Of a stretch of DNA of 64,000 bases, positions 8,551 to 17,550 are shown piece after piece (the first letter of the stretch is position 1; the number at the start of each line of letters is the position of its first letter). Below the pieces are notes generated by a model. That model had not been told where the DNA came from. It searched no databases and saw only the letters and a list, made by a program, of their open reading frames with translations. A program made the position numbers and the translations under genes. This stretch comes from Isosphaeraceae bacterium (lineage in GTDB: Bacteria > Planctomycetota > Planctomycetia > Isosphaerales > Isosphaeraceae): assembly GCA_026004735.1 (NCBI GenBank), contig BPJS01000001.1, positions 4,758,287-4,822,286 on the forward strand, read 5' to 3'.

Positions 8551-9966
8551 ATGACCCAACTGGTTGATCGGCGCAGTTTTCTGGGCGCGGCGGGTGCGGG
8601 GCTGGGGTATTTTTTCACGGCGCCGGCGTACTCGGCGGCGCGGCTGGGCCGGCGGCCCAATGAGACCCTGCAGTTTGCCGGCATCGGCGTCGGAGGTAAG
8701 GGGGATAGCGACATCGACCAGGCGGGGAATCTGGGTGAGGTGGTCGCCTTGTGCGACGTCGACGACCGGCACCTAGCGCCCAAGAAGGAGAAGTGGCCCG
8801 GAGCGCGGGTGTTCCACGACTTTCGGGCGTTGTTTGATGCGATGGGCAAGCATATCGACGCGGTGACGGTGAGCACGCCGGATCATACGCACGCCTTGCC
8901 GTCGCTGATGGCGATCCGCCTGGGCAAGCATGTTTACTGCCAGAAGCCGCTGACGCACACGGTCTTCGAGGCGCGGCTGCTGCGTGAGGAGGCGCGACGG
9001 CACAACGTCTGCACCCAGATGGGCAATCAGGGATCGGCGCATCCGGGCCTGCGCCGAGGAATCGAACTGATCCAGGCCGGGGTGATCGGTCCGGTGCGGG
9101 AGGTGCACGTCTGGACCAACCGGCCGATCTGGCCGCAGGCGCCGAGCGTCACCGGGCGGCCCGACCGTGCCGATGTCTGGCCGAGCACGCTGCACTGGGA
9201 TGAGTTTCTCGGGGGAGCGCCGCTGCGGCCGTATGTGAATGATTTGTACCATCCGTTCAAGTGGCGGGGCTGGTGGGATTTTGGGACCGGCGCGATCGGG
9301 GACATGGCGTGCCACACGGCGAATCTGCCGTTCCGGGCGTTGCGGCTCGAGTTTCCGGTGGCCGTCTCGGCCGAGAGCGGGGAGGTCAATCCGGAGACCT
9401 ATCCGGGGTGGGCCCATGTGACGCTGGAATTCCCCGCCCGGGGATCGCTGCCGCCGGTCCGGCTCCACTGGTACGAAGGCCGGCGCGATGGGGTGCTCGT
9501 GCTGCCGCCCGAGCCGCTGCTGGCACAGGTGCCGAAGACCCGCAAGGACGAGCAGACTGGTCAGATGCACCTGGCCGAAAGCGGCTGCATGCTCGTCGGG
9601 GAGCAGGGGATTCTTTTCTCGCCAAACGATTACGGGGCGGAGTTTTTCCTGCTGCCGGAGGAGCGGTTCCGGGAGGTCCGCAACCGGACGTCGCCCGAGC
9701 AGTTGCCCGTCAACGGGAAGGGCGACGACCAGGGGATGAAGGATGAGTGGGTCGAGGCGATCAAGGCGGGGAAGCCGGAGATTGCGTTTTCGAATTTCGA
9801 CGTTGCCGGTCCGCTGACCGAGGCGTTTCTTTTGGGCAACGTCGCCATCAAGCTCGGCCAGCGGATCGAGTGGGACGGCCCGAATCTGAAGGTCACGAAT
9901 CTTCCCGAGGCCAACGCATTGATCGAGACCGAATATCGCCGCGGTTGGGAAGTGAAGCGAGCGTAA
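8551..9966 (+). CDS. Tat-exported Gfo/Idh/MocA family NAD(P)-dependent oxidoreductase
   Basis: ATG at 8551 is chosen because AAAGGA lies nine bases upstream. The 471-residue product opens with a twin-arginine leader (RRSFLG at 7-12, then a hydrophobic run). A Rossmann-type nucleotide-binding segment (GIGVGGKG) follows the leader, and the family's EKP motif appears as CQKPL, a variant common in planctomycete paralogues. Length and order fit Gfo/Idh/MocA with a C-terminal alpha/beta domain. Family members oxidise or reduce sugars and inositols. Planctomycetes carry many exported copies whose substrates are mostly unknown. It sits behind carbohydrate-active genes on the same strand but has its own promoter candidate and is followed by a strong hairpin. 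Confidence 0.9.
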   Translation: MTQLVDRRSFLGAAGAGLGYFFTAPAYSAARLGRRPNETLQFAGIGVGGKGDSDIDQAGNLGEVVALCDVDDRHLAPKKEKWPGARVFHDFRALFDAMGKHIDAVTVSTPDHTHALPSLMAIRLGKHVYCQKPLTHTVFEARLLREEARRHNVCTQMGNQGSAHPGLRRGIELIQAGVIGPVREVHVWTNRPIWPQAPSVTGRPDRADVWPSTLHWDEFLGGAPLRPYVNDLYHPFKWRGWWDFGTGAIGDMACHTANLPFRALRLEFPVAVSAESGEVNPETYPGWAHVTLEFPARGSLPPVRLHWYEGRRDGVLVLPPEPLLAQVPKTRKDEQTGQMHLAESGCMLVGEQGILFSPNDYGAEFFLLPEERFREVRNRTSPEQLPVNGKGDDQGMKDEWVEAIKAGKPEIAFSNFDVAGPLTEAFLLGNVAIKLGQRIEWDGPNLKVTNLPEANALIETEYRRGWEVKRA

Positions 9967-9997
9967 GTCGAGCGAAGAAGGCGCGCGTCGGACGCAC

Positions 9998-10034
9998 AAC
10001 GCCCCCGGTCAGGAGCTGCCTGGCCGGGGGCGTT
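9998..10034. terminator. Bidirectional hairpin terminator between convergent genes
   Basis: A 16-bp stem with one G-T wobble (arms 9998-10013 and 10019-10034) closes a five-base loop. The arms end AAC/GTT, giving short A and T flanks on either strand. It sits between the converging oxidoreductase and DUF937 genes and can serve both. Confidence 0.75.
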
Positions 10035-10095
10035 TGGTTGGGTTGGAATGGGAACCGGCCAGCCCGTGAGGCCGGTCGGGCCGGTGGCGGGTGGG

Positions 10096-11109
10096 TCAGG
10101 GATTCGGCTCGACGGCCTTGGCAGCGTCCTCGGCGGCATCCTGGACCGCGCGACCGGTTTTCTCGAGGGCGTCGGTGGTGGCCTCGGCTGCGTTTTTGAT
10201 CGCCGCGTCGGCGGCGTTGGCGGGGTCCTGGACGGCTTCGTCGGGGCCTGGCAGGGGAACAGGCCGATTGGGGTCGCTCTCGGGGCGGAGCGGTTTGCCG
10301 TCGGTTTCGCGTTGGAGGACGGTTTCGCGGTCGGCGTCGGTCTTGATGGCCGGTTCGACGGGGACCTCTTCCGGCGGAGCGCACTGGCGGAGGGCGAACA
10401 GGCCAAGCAGGGCGAGCAGGGCCAGTCCGATCAGCGGAAGCAACGTGTTGAGCAGGGACGTTCCCTCGGCGGCGGCCTGAGAGGCGGCGTGGGCTGCCTC
10501 GGCTCCGTACTGGGCAGCCGAACGCGCGGCGTCGGCAGCCTGGGAGGCGGCCGATTTGCCGAGGTCGCTCAGGCTGGCCAAGCCCAGAGCCGGGGCCAGG
10601 CTCGCTGGCAGGGCAGCTTGGATGTGGTCCTTCTGGCTAGAGAGCAGATTCAGAAGACCCTGGGCGTTGAACCCGCCGTGGCCGGAGAGCTGCTTGGAAA
10701 TCAGGCCCATCAACAGAGGGGCCAACATGCTCAGCAGAGGTTTGATCAGGTTGCCGGCAACGCCCAGCACCGGCCCGAGCGCGTTGAGCAGCGCCGGCAG
10801 TTGGCCCCCGAGGATCGAACTCAGGACATCCTCCCCACCGCGAACATATTCGTCGCGCTTTTCGGGCGAGCCGAGGATGCTGCCGAGGTCGGGAATGCCG
10901 GAACCGGCCTGTTTTTGGATCATGTTGAACAGGTCGCCCAGTCCGGACGGGCTGGAGGCTTTTTGAAGCATGCCGCCGAGCAGGACGGCACCGGCCTTTT
11001 CCAGTGCGGAACCGGCCTGCTCCTGGCCGACGCCCAGATACTGGGACAGTTGCCCGAGGGCGGCGTCGCCGACCTGGGACTTGAGCATTTCGAGGAGGTT
11101 ATCTGCCAT
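10096..11109 (-). CDS. DUF937 domain membrane protein
   Basis: The 337-residue product begins with the Leu/Gln-rich helical pattern of DUF937 (MADNLLEMLKSQVGDAAL and following), with repeated short helices and Gly-rich turns over the first 170 residues. An Ala-rich helical segment follows, then one transmembrane helix (around the LIGLALLALLGLFAL stretch, encoded near 10400-10440). Last comes a polar tail rich in Ala, Asp and Pro with repeated DAAxxA motifs. DUF937 proteins are widespread and resemble YidB, but their function is not established. The single membrane helix and acidic tail suggest membrane anchoring, with the DUF937 part probably cytoplasmic. It is convergent with the oxidoreductase gene. 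Confidence 0.8.
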   Translation of the reverse strand: MADNLLEMLKSQVGDAALGQLSQYLGVGQEQAGSALEKAGAVLLGGMLQKASSPSGLGDLFNMIQKQAGSGIPDLGSILGSPEKRDEYVRGGEDVLSSILGGQLPALLNALGPVLGVAGNLIKPLLSMLAPLLMGLISKQLSGHGGFNAQGLLNLLSSQKDHIQAALPASLAPALGLASLSDLGKSAASQAADAARSAAQYGAEAAHAASQAAAEGTSLLNTLLPLIGLALLALLGLFALRQCAPPEEVPVEPAIKTDADRETVLQRETDGKPLRPESDPNRPVPLPGPDEAVQDPANAADAAIKNAAEATTDALEKTGRAVQDAAEDAAKAVEPNP

Positions 11110-11501
11110 CGGAAGAGGATCCCGCGGGAGTGAGATTCAACCAGGAGCGAGGGACGAACGACGGCCGCGACCGTGTCCGTCAAAGGGATCAAATGTAAGG
11201 AGAGCGAGACACAGAGCAGCGGCGGATCATCCGTGTGCGACGTCGCATGCGAGCGGCCAATCTCGGAGTGAAACGGAGATGGACGCCGACGACCCCAAAC
11301 CTGACGCAGAGTATAGGTCGGCGACCGGGGCCTCGTCATCCCCCCAGCGGCTGTGGGCGATGGTGAGGGCTGAGATGGGGGGGCGGCGTTGTTTATGGAT
11401 CAATCAGCCTTATGGGGCGGACGGCTGGTCGGGAGCTGGGGGGCAGGATAGGTTTGAGGCCGTCTCGGAGGCGAGGGGTCAACGGATCGGCTGAAGGCCG
11501 A
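11110..11501. other. 392-base intergenic region
   Basis: It separates divergent genes. No convincing short coding frame or RNA was seen. A weak plus-strand promoter-like pair, TTGTTT (11389-11394) and TATGGG (11411-11416), lies about 85 bases before the ABC ATPase start. Confidence 0.4.
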
Positions 11502-13052
11502 ATGGAACGGGGAACGTGGGTCATGTTGGACGAAACGCCGCGGTTGAGGATGGAGGGGATCAGCAAGAGCTTTGGGGGCGTGCAGGCGCTGCGGGGGGTG
11601 GATTTTGAGGCGGTGGCGGGAGAGGTGCACGCGGTCTGTGGGGAGAACGGGGCGGGCAAGAGCACGTTGATGAAAATCTTGGCGGGGGTATTGGGGGGAT
11701 ACGAGGGTCGGGTGCTTCTGGAAGGTCGGCCGGTGCGGTTTACGGGACCGCGTGAGGCGGAAGATGCGGGCATTCGGATCATTCATCAGGAGTTGAATCT
11801 GGTACCGCATTTGACGGTGGCGGCGAACTTGTTTTTGGGGCGGGAGCGTCGCAAGGGGCTGTTTCTGGATGATCGGGCAATGGAGGCGGCGGCGGAGCGG
11901 ATGTTTGGCGAGCTGGGGACACCGATCGACCCGCGTGCTCGGGTTGGCTCGCTGCGGATCGGGGACCAGCAGATGGTGGAGATCGCCAAGGCGCTGCTGT
12001 TTGACGCGGCGGTGTTGATTATGGATGAGCCGACATCGGCGTTGTCGGATGCGGAGGTTGCCCGGCTGTTCCGGGTGATTGCCGATCTGCGAGCGCGGGG
12101 GACGACGGTTCTTTATATCTCGCACAAGATGAATGAGGTTTTCACGATTGCGGACCGGGTGACGGTGCTTCGGGATGGTCGGCTGGTGGCTCGGGCGCGG
12201 CGGGAGGAGGTGGAGCGGGCCCAGGTGGTGCGGTGGATGGTGGGTCGTGAGATTGCGGCGTTCGAGTTTGAGAAGAGCGGAGAATTGGGTCCGCCGCTGT
12301 TGGAGCTGCGGGGGCTGACCCAGAGGGCGACGGGGCCAGGCCGGCCGGCGTTGTCGGGGATCGATCTGACGCTGCGGGCAGGGGAGGTGTTGGGGGTGGC
12401 GGGGCTGCTGGGAGCAGGCCGGACGGAATTGCTCGAAGCGCTGTTTGGGGCTGTGCCGGTGGCATCGGGAGAGATCCGGCTCAAGGGGCAGGTGGTGCGG
12501 TTTCGGTCGCCGCGGGATGCGATCCGGGCAGGGATTGCGTTGGTGACCGAGGATCGCAAGGCGTTGGGCTTGTTTCCGGACCTGACGGTGCGTGAGAACA
12601 TCACGCTGGTCGAGTTGAGGCGGCTGGCCGGTCTGGGGGGGGTGGTGCGGCGGGGAGCGGAGCGGCGCGCGGTGGAGACGGCCATTGGCCGGCTGGGGAT
12701 CAAGACCGACGGACCGGAAGCACCGGTGACAAGTCTGTCGGGGGGCAATCAGCAAAAATGTGTGATCGCGCGGTGGCTGCTGACCGAGCCGCTCGTGCTG
12801 CTGCTGGATGAGCCGACCCGGGGGATTGACGTGGGTGCGAAGGCGGAGATTTATGCGTTGATGCGACGGCTGGCCGGCCAGGGGATGGGGATCGTGATGA
12901 CGTCGAGCGAGCTGCCGGAGTTGCTGGCCGTGTGTGACCGAATCGCGGTGTTGTGCGAGGGGCGGCTGACAGCGGTGTTGGACCGGGGCGAGGCCACCGA
13001 GGAGCGGATCATGGAGGCGGCGACGCGGTTTCTGGATCGGGCTAGCGCCTAA
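11502..13052 (+). CDS. Sugar-type ABC transporter ATP-binding protein (RbsA/MglA family, two ABC domains)
   Basis: The 516-residue product has two fused ABC domains. The first carries Walker A GENGAGKST (47-55), a Q-loop HQELN, an atypical signature segment and Walker B LIMDEPTSALSD. The second has the degenerate Walker A typical of RbsA proteins (GLLGAGRTEL), a perfect LSGGNQQK signature and LLLDEPTRGIDVG. This architecture energises import of ribose, galactose, xylose and related sugars (family knowledge). No permease or substrate-binding protein gene is adjacent. The next gene is Tex, so partners must be encoded elsewhere. The start may be 11502 (ATGGAACGG) or 11523; neither has a strong ribosome site. 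Confidence 0.9.
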   Translation: MERGTWVMLDETPRLRMEGISKSFGGVQALRGVDFEAVAGEVHAVCGENGAGKSTLMKILAGVLGGYEGRVLLEGRPVRFTGPREAEDAGIRIIHQELNLVPHLTVAANLFLGRERRKGLFLDDRAMEAAAERMFGELGTPIDPRARVGSLRIGDQQMVEIAKALLFDAAVLIMDEPTSALSDAEVARLFRVIADLRARGTTVLYISHKMNEVFTIADRVTVLRDGRLVARARREEVERAQVVRWMVGREIAAFEFEKSGELGPPLLELRGLTQRATGPGRPALSGIDLTLRAGEVLGVAGLLGAGRTELLEALFGAVPVASGEIRLKGQVVRFRSPRDAIRAGIALVTEDRKALGLFPDLTVRENITLVELRRLAGLGGVVRRGAERRAVETAIGRLGIKTDGPEAPVTSLSGGNQQKCVIARWLLTEPLVLLLDEPTRGIDVGAKAEIYALMRRLAGQGMGIVMTSSELPELLAVCDRIAVLCEGRLTAVLDRGEATEERIMEAATRFLDRASA

Positions 13053-13085
13053 GCGGGGCCTGGGTGAAGGCGGGGATGCGGTCGC

Positions 13086-13115
13086 TTGACAAGCGTTCGA
13101 CGCAGCCTCCACAAT
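13086..13115 (+). promoter_or_regulatory. Candidate promoter of the tex gene
   Basis: Perfect TTGACA at 13086-13091, an 18-base spacer and CACAAT at 13110-13115 (four of six consensus bases). The predicted leader before the start codon is roughly 140 bases long. Confidence 0.45.
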
Positions 13116-13264
13116 GGCCAAGCTTTACTCGAAAAACGGCCGGTGTGCGCGCTGTGCGGCCGTGGTCGTGACAGCCGCGTTGATTTCTGTTCGTCACGCC
13201 TCGGGAGCGTGCCGGTTCGCCCTGCAACGCCCATCTGGACACCTCTTCGGACGGTTCCCCTGCT

Positions 13265-16200
13265 ATGGATCACGCCCCAGACACGATGATTCCGGTCGAT
13301 CTTGGCCGGATCGCGCAGGATCTTCAGATTCGCCGCGTACAGGTTGAGGCGGTGGCGCAGCTCCTGGAAGAGGGCAACGCGGTGCCGTTCATCGCGCGGT
13401 ATCGGCGGGAGCGGACCGGGGGGCTTTCGGAGGGGGTGATTCGGGAAATTCAGAATCGGCTGGCGCGGGGCAAAGAGTTATCGGGCCGTAAGCAGGCGAT
13501 TTTGAAGACGATTGAGGGTCAGGGGCGGTTGACCGAGGAGCTGGCGGCGGCGATTCGCGGGGCGGAGACTTCCAAGAAGCTGGACGACCTCTACCTGCCG
13601 TATAAGCCGAAGAAGCGCACGAAAGGGATTGAAGCGCGGGAGCGGGGCCTGGAGCCGCTGGCGTTGCGGATCTGGGACCGGGATGAAACGCTGACGGATT
13701 TGAATGCGGCGGCGGCCGAGTTTGTGGATCCCGGCAAGGGTCTGGGGACGGCCGAGGAGGTCCTGGAGGGGGTTCGGCATATTCTGGCCGAGTCAATCAG
13801 CGACCTGGCCCAGGTGCGTGAGGTGATGCGGCGCGCAGTCTGGAGGATGGGCCGGCTGGTGACGGTCCGGGCGCCAGAGCTTCCGGAGGGCAAGGGGCAG
13901 GATTTCCGCGACTATTTTCAGTACTCGGAACCGGTCTCGCACGTTCCGCCGCATCGGACGCTGGCGATCAATCGGGGCGAGAAAGAGGGAGTGCTGAAAG
14001 TGAGCCTTGAGGTTCCGCGTGCCGAGATGGAGCGGATCCTGCTGGCTCAACTTCCGCTGGAGGATCATCCTCACCGTGAGATTTTCACGGCGGCGACGCT
14101 GGAAGCCTTGAACGAGATTTTGTTGCCGGCGCTGGAGCGCGAGGTCAAGCGCGACCTGTCCGAGGCAGCGGAACGGCATGCGGTGGAGGTTTTCGCGCGC
14201 AATCTGCGGAGCCTGCTGTTGCAGCCGCCGATCAACGACCGGGTCGTTTTGGCGATCGATCCGGGCCGCAAGGCGTGCAAGCTGGCGGTCCTCGACCCCG
14301 GAGGGACGTTGCTCGATCACGGCGTGATCTTTCCGCTGGGAGCGCCAATGAGGCGCTATGAGGCCAAGCAAACGATCAAGGATCTGGTGGCCCGGCACAA
14401 TGTGGAGCTCGTGGCGATTGGGAATGGGACGGCCTGCCGCGAGATCGAGGAACTGATCGCCGAAGTGATCGCCGAAGGGACCCATTTCCACGAGAATCCG
14501 GGCGTTCCTTTCCCGGGGTCGGCTCCGCCGGCTGAGGCTGGGGCGAGTGCGGAGGCGAGCGGGGCGGACGCCGAATCGGCGGCGAGTCCGGAATCGGCGG
14601 CGGGGGGCGGGAGCGAGGGCGAGTCGGACCGGCCGGCTGGTCCCGAAGCGCAAGAACCATCAGCGCCGGCCGTGACCGCTGAGCCGACGCTGGCCGCGGC
14701 CGATGGCCCGGCGAGTGATGCGCCGTCGCCGGAGACGGCCAGCGCGGGCACGACGGCGACTGTTGAGGAAGGACCGCCGTTGGGATCGGCCGGTGGCGAA
14801 GCTGCGGGTGGGGTGGAAGCCGCGGGTTCTGAGTCGTCGGGTTTGGCGCCGGCGGAGACTGAAGCGGAGTCGGCGCCGCAGCTTGACCCGGCCCACTTGC
14901 CGCCGTTGACGGGCGGATCGGGATTGGATGGTCCGGACGAGCCGGCGGGCGGGTCGGGCGAAGGGCCGCCGATGGAGCCGTCGCTCGCCGGATCGGCTGG
15001 CGAAGCACCGATGGAACCTGTGCCTGCGCCGGGGGCTGAACCCGCAGGCGAGGCGGCGGTAGCGCCGGCGCCGGTCGAGTCGGGCGAGGCGCCAACCCCC
15101 GCCAAGGGCGTTGGAACGGCGGCTGCGTCTGGGGTTGAGGGGGCTGCGGAAGGCTCTCCTGAACCATTGGCCACCCCGAGCGCGGCAGCGGAAAGCAGCG
15201 CAGGGATGGCGCTGGAGGCGGGGGCGACATCGGAGGGGGGGGCGAAGCCGGAGGGGGGGGAGACGCCTGTCGAGGCAGGCGTTGAGGCGGTCGCAGAGGC
15301 GGGGGAAGGTGGCAGTGGTGTGGAGGAGGCGACGGAGGGAGGGCGTTCGGGGGCGACCGTGCGACTGGTGCCGGCACCGGCCTTGACCCAGCCGCCTAAG
15401 GGCACAACGCGGCTGCGGGCGGAACGCGAAGCGCGGGTCTTCAAGCCGAGGACGCCGCCGCCGCCACCTGCGCCGCACCCGGCGGATCCGTTGTTGGCCA
15501 GACTGGCGTATCTGGTCGTCAACGAGGCGGGGGCGCATGTCTATTCGTCCAGCGCGTTGGCCAAGGAGGAGTTGCCCGAATACGACGCGGAGCTGCGGAG
15601 CGCCATTTCGATTGGCCGGCGGCTCCAGGATCCGCTTTCGGAGCTGGTCAAGGTCGATCCGCAGAGTATCGGGGTGGGCCAGTATCAGCACGATGTCAAC
15701 CCGAAGGTGCTGAAGCAGGCGCTGGAGCAGGTCGTCGAGAGCTGTGTCAACCTGGTGGGTGTGGATCTGAACCGGGCCGGGGTGACGCTGCTGGCGCGGA
15801 TCGCCGGATTGAATGAGCTGTTGGCGCGGCGGATTGTCGAATATCGGAAGGAGCATGGGCCGTTCCGGACCCGGGAGCAGTTGAAGCAGGTTGAGGGGAT
15901 CACCGAGGCGGTGTTCACCCAGGCGGCGGGATTTGTAAAGGTTCGCGATGGGGATGAACCGCTCGATCGGACCTGGGTGCATCCGGAGCGTTACGAGCTG
16001 GCGCGGCGGCTGCTGGAGAGTGTGGGGCTGACGGCTGAGGCGATTTTGGCGCCGGAGTCGCTTCAGGAGCTGCGGGCGCGGTTTGACGCCCTGGATGTCC
16101 CGGCTCAGGCGCGGCAGTTGGATGTCAGCCCGGCGGTGCTGGGCGAGGTGATGGACGCGCTGGCCGAGCCGGACCGCGATCCTCGGGAGGATTCGCCCAA

Positions 16201-17161
16201 GCCGATCTTCAAGCGAGGGCTGTTGAAGCTGGAGGATCTGACGCCGGGAATGCCGTTGAAGGGGACGGTGTTGAATGTGGTTGATTTTGGGGCATTTGTG
16301 GATATCGGGCTGAAGGATTCGGGGCTGGTCCACATCAGCCAGCTGGCGAATCGGTATGTGAAAAGCCCGCATGAGGTGGTGAGTGTCGGCGACGTGGTCA
16401 ATGTCTGGGTCTTGACGGTCGATCAGGAGCGGAAGCGGGTCTCGCTGACGATGATTCCGCCGGGGACGGAGCGGCCACGTCCGGAGCGGGGTCCGCGCGG
16501 GGCTGGGGAGCGAGGCGGTGGGGGTCCGCGGCCGGATCGAGCGGGTCCGCGGCCTCCGCGCCGGGAGGGGCCGGGGGGCAGCTCCGCGGCATCTGGGAAT
16601 GGCGGTTCGCGGGAGTCGGGGTCTGGCGAGCGTCCGGCGCCGGCGGGCGTGGAGGCGTCGTCGACGGCGGTGCGGCCGGGGATGAATCGGATTCCGGGTC
16701 CGCCGCTGCGGCTTCAGCAGGGTGGCCGGGGAGGTCGGCCGGGGGCGGGTCGGGCCGGCGGGCCGGGTGGTCGCGGTGGGGCCGGGCGGCCCCAGGCTGG
16801 GGCCCGCTCTGAGGCCGCGACTGCCCAGGAATCGCCCCCTGCGCCGCGGCCTCGGCCCAAACCACCGGCCCCCGCGCCGCTGCCGAAGGATGCGGTGGCG
16901 GGCAACGTGCCGCTGCGTTCGTTCGAGCAGCTCAAGCAGCTCTATGAGCTTCGGCAGAAGGCGAGCGACGAGGGTTCGGGTGTCGGCGACGCCAGCGCCG
17001 CGGAGCCGTCGGGCGAGCCGGCGTTGTCACCGCCTCCGGCGAATGAAGCGCAGGCCGCGTCGGCTGCCAATGGCAGCGATCCGAGTCGCGTGCCGGCCGA
17101 CGCGGGCGGCGAACCACCGGCTCCGGCCCCGAGCGGTGATTCCGGCGCTGAGCCGAATTGA
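13265..17161 (+). CDS. tex: Tex-family RNA-binding transcription accessory protein with large low-complexity insertion and tail
   Basis: Tex is an S1-domain nucleic-acid-binding protein linked to transcription and translation stress. The N-terminal region (FIARYRRERTGG, DLYLPYKPKKRTK) and the YqgF-like RNase H fold (AIDPGRKA near residue 330, IGNGTACREIEE) match the family. So do the helix-hairpin-helix part (SIGVGQYQHDV, GITEAVFTQAAGF) and the S1 domain (GTVLNVVDFGAFVDIG, HISQL). The usual length is about 720-780 residues; here it is 1298. Two additions explain this: about 320 Ala/Gly/Pro/Glu/Ser-rich residues (about 418-738, encoded 14515-15480) placed inside the YqgF domain between GNGTACRE and VVNEAGAHVYS, and a disordered Gly/Arg/Pro-rich tail of about 230 residues. 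The reading frame stays open and the flanking conserved motifs are intact. An in-frame ATG at 13286 is an alternative start. Confidence 0.92.
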   Translation: MDHAPDTMIPVDLGRIAQDLQIRRVQVEAVAQLLEEGNAVPFIARYRRERTGGLSEGVIREIQNRLARGKELSGRKQAILKTIEGQGRLTEELAAAIRGAETSKKLDDLYLPYKPKKRTKGIEARERGLEPLALRIWDRDETLTDLNAAAAEFVDPGKGLGTAEEVLEGVRHILAESISDLAQVREVMRRAVWRMGRLVTVRAPELPEGKGQDFRDYFQYSEPVSHVPPHRTLAINRGEKEGVLKVSLEVPRAEMERILLAQLPLEDHPHREIFTAATLEALNEILLPALEREVKRDLSEAAERHAVEVFARNLRSLLLQPPINDRVVLAIDPGRKACKLAVLDPGGTLLDHGVIFPLGAPMRRYEAKQTIKDLVARHNVELVAIGNGTACREIEELIAEVIAEGTHFHENPGVPFPGSAPPAEAGASAEASGADAESAASPESAAGGGSEGESDRPAGPEAQEPSAPAVTAEPTLAAADGPASDAPSPETASAGTTATVEEGPPLGSAGGEAAGGVEAAGSESSGLAPAETEAESAPQLDPAHLPPLTGGSGLDGPDEPAGGSGEGPPMEPSLAGSAGEAPMEPVPAPGAEPAGEAAVAPAPVESGEAPTPAKGVGTAAASGVEGAAEGSPEPLATPSAAAESSAGMALEAGATSEGGAKPEGGETPVEAGVEAVAEAGEGGSGVEEATEGGRSGATVRLVPAPALTQPPKGTTRLRAEREARVFKPRTPPPPPAPHPADPLLARLAYLVVNEAGAHVYSSSALAKEELPEYDAELRSAISIGRRLQDPLSELVKVDPQSIGVGQYQHDVNPKVLKQALEQVVESCVNLVGVDLNRAGVTLLARIAGLNELLARRIVEYRKEHGPFRTREQLKQVEGITEAVFTQAAGFVKVRDGDEPLDRTWVHPERYELARRLLESVGLTAEAILAPESLQELRARFDALDVPAQARQLDVSPAVLGEVMDALAEPDRDPREDSPKPIFKRGLLKLEDLTPGMPLKGTVLNVVDFGAFVDIGLKDSGLVHISQLANRYVKSPHEVVSVGDVVNVWVLTVDQERKRVSLTMIPPGTERPRPERGPRGAGERGGGGPRPDRAGPRPPRREGPGGSSAASGNGGSRESGSGERPAPAGVEASSTAVRPGMNRIPGPPLRLQQGGRGGRPGAGRAGGPGGRGGAGRPQAGARSEAATAQESPPAPRPRPKPPAPAPLPKDAVAGNVPLRSFEQLKQLYELRQKASDEGSGVGDASAAEPSGEPALSPPPANEAQAASAANGSDPSRVPADAGGEPPAPAPSGDSGAEPN
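14515..15480 (+). repeat. Low-complexity insertion inside tex
   Basis: About 966 bases encode a stretch dominated by Ala, Gly, Pro, Glu and Ser, with irregular GGSGE-, APAP- and EAG-type repeats and almost no aromatic residues. It interrupts the conserved YqgF-like domain without breaking the frame. Confidence 0.8.
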
Positions 17162-17210
17162 CCCGAGCCGCGAGCGGACGGAGGGCTTGGGCCTAGCGGG
17201 CGATTGGGGC

Positions 17211-17235
17211 GGCGGCGGCACGCGTGGGCGCCGCC
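17211..17235 (+). terminator. Possible tex terminator hairpin
   Basis: GGCGGCG (17211-17217) pairs with CGCCGCC (17229-17235) across an 11-base loop. There is no T tract, so factor-independent termination is uncertain. Confidence 0.3.
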
Positions 17236-17337
17236 TGGGCGATTGATCGCGGGCCTTGGGGTTGAGCTTAGCGGTTTGATCGATGGGGACGACCGGGACG
17301 TCGACGAGGGATCGGTTGGGAACTGGGTTGCGGGCGG

Positions 17338-17366
17338 TTGGCAGGCTAAACTGCATGACCTAGGCT
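17338..17366 (+). promoter_or_regulatory. Candidate promoter of the subtilase gene
   Basis: TTGGCA (17338-17343), a 17-base spacer and TAGGCT (17361-17366), about 185 bases before the chosen start. Confidence 0.35.
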
Positions 17367-17550
17367 TGTTGCTGGGATTGGACGTCGGAGCCTGCTGGGG
17401 CGAGGCTGACTGGGGCCTGGTTGCGATCGAGTCAGCCGGACCAAGACCGTCCGCCGGGCCGTCTAGCGGTCGTGGGTGGTGGGTCCGACGTTCTTCCGCC
17501 TGGCAGTCTGCATCGTTGCGTCGCACACCTTTGAGTTGGCGGATGGTGCC

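Larger units (their letters stand above)
17162..17550. other. 389-base intergenic region between tex and the subtilase gene
   Basis: It holds a tex-proximal hairpin and a promoter-like pair for the next gene. No RNA gene or coding frame with support was seen. Confidence 0.4.

Noticed and set aside
11400..13121. Long minus-strand frame opposite the ABC ATPase
   Set aside because: Antisense shadow; Walker motifs and signature lie on the plus strand.
14660..16372. Minus-strand frame opposite tex
   Set aside because: Arg-rich antisense product without domains; tex conserved motifs fill the other strand.
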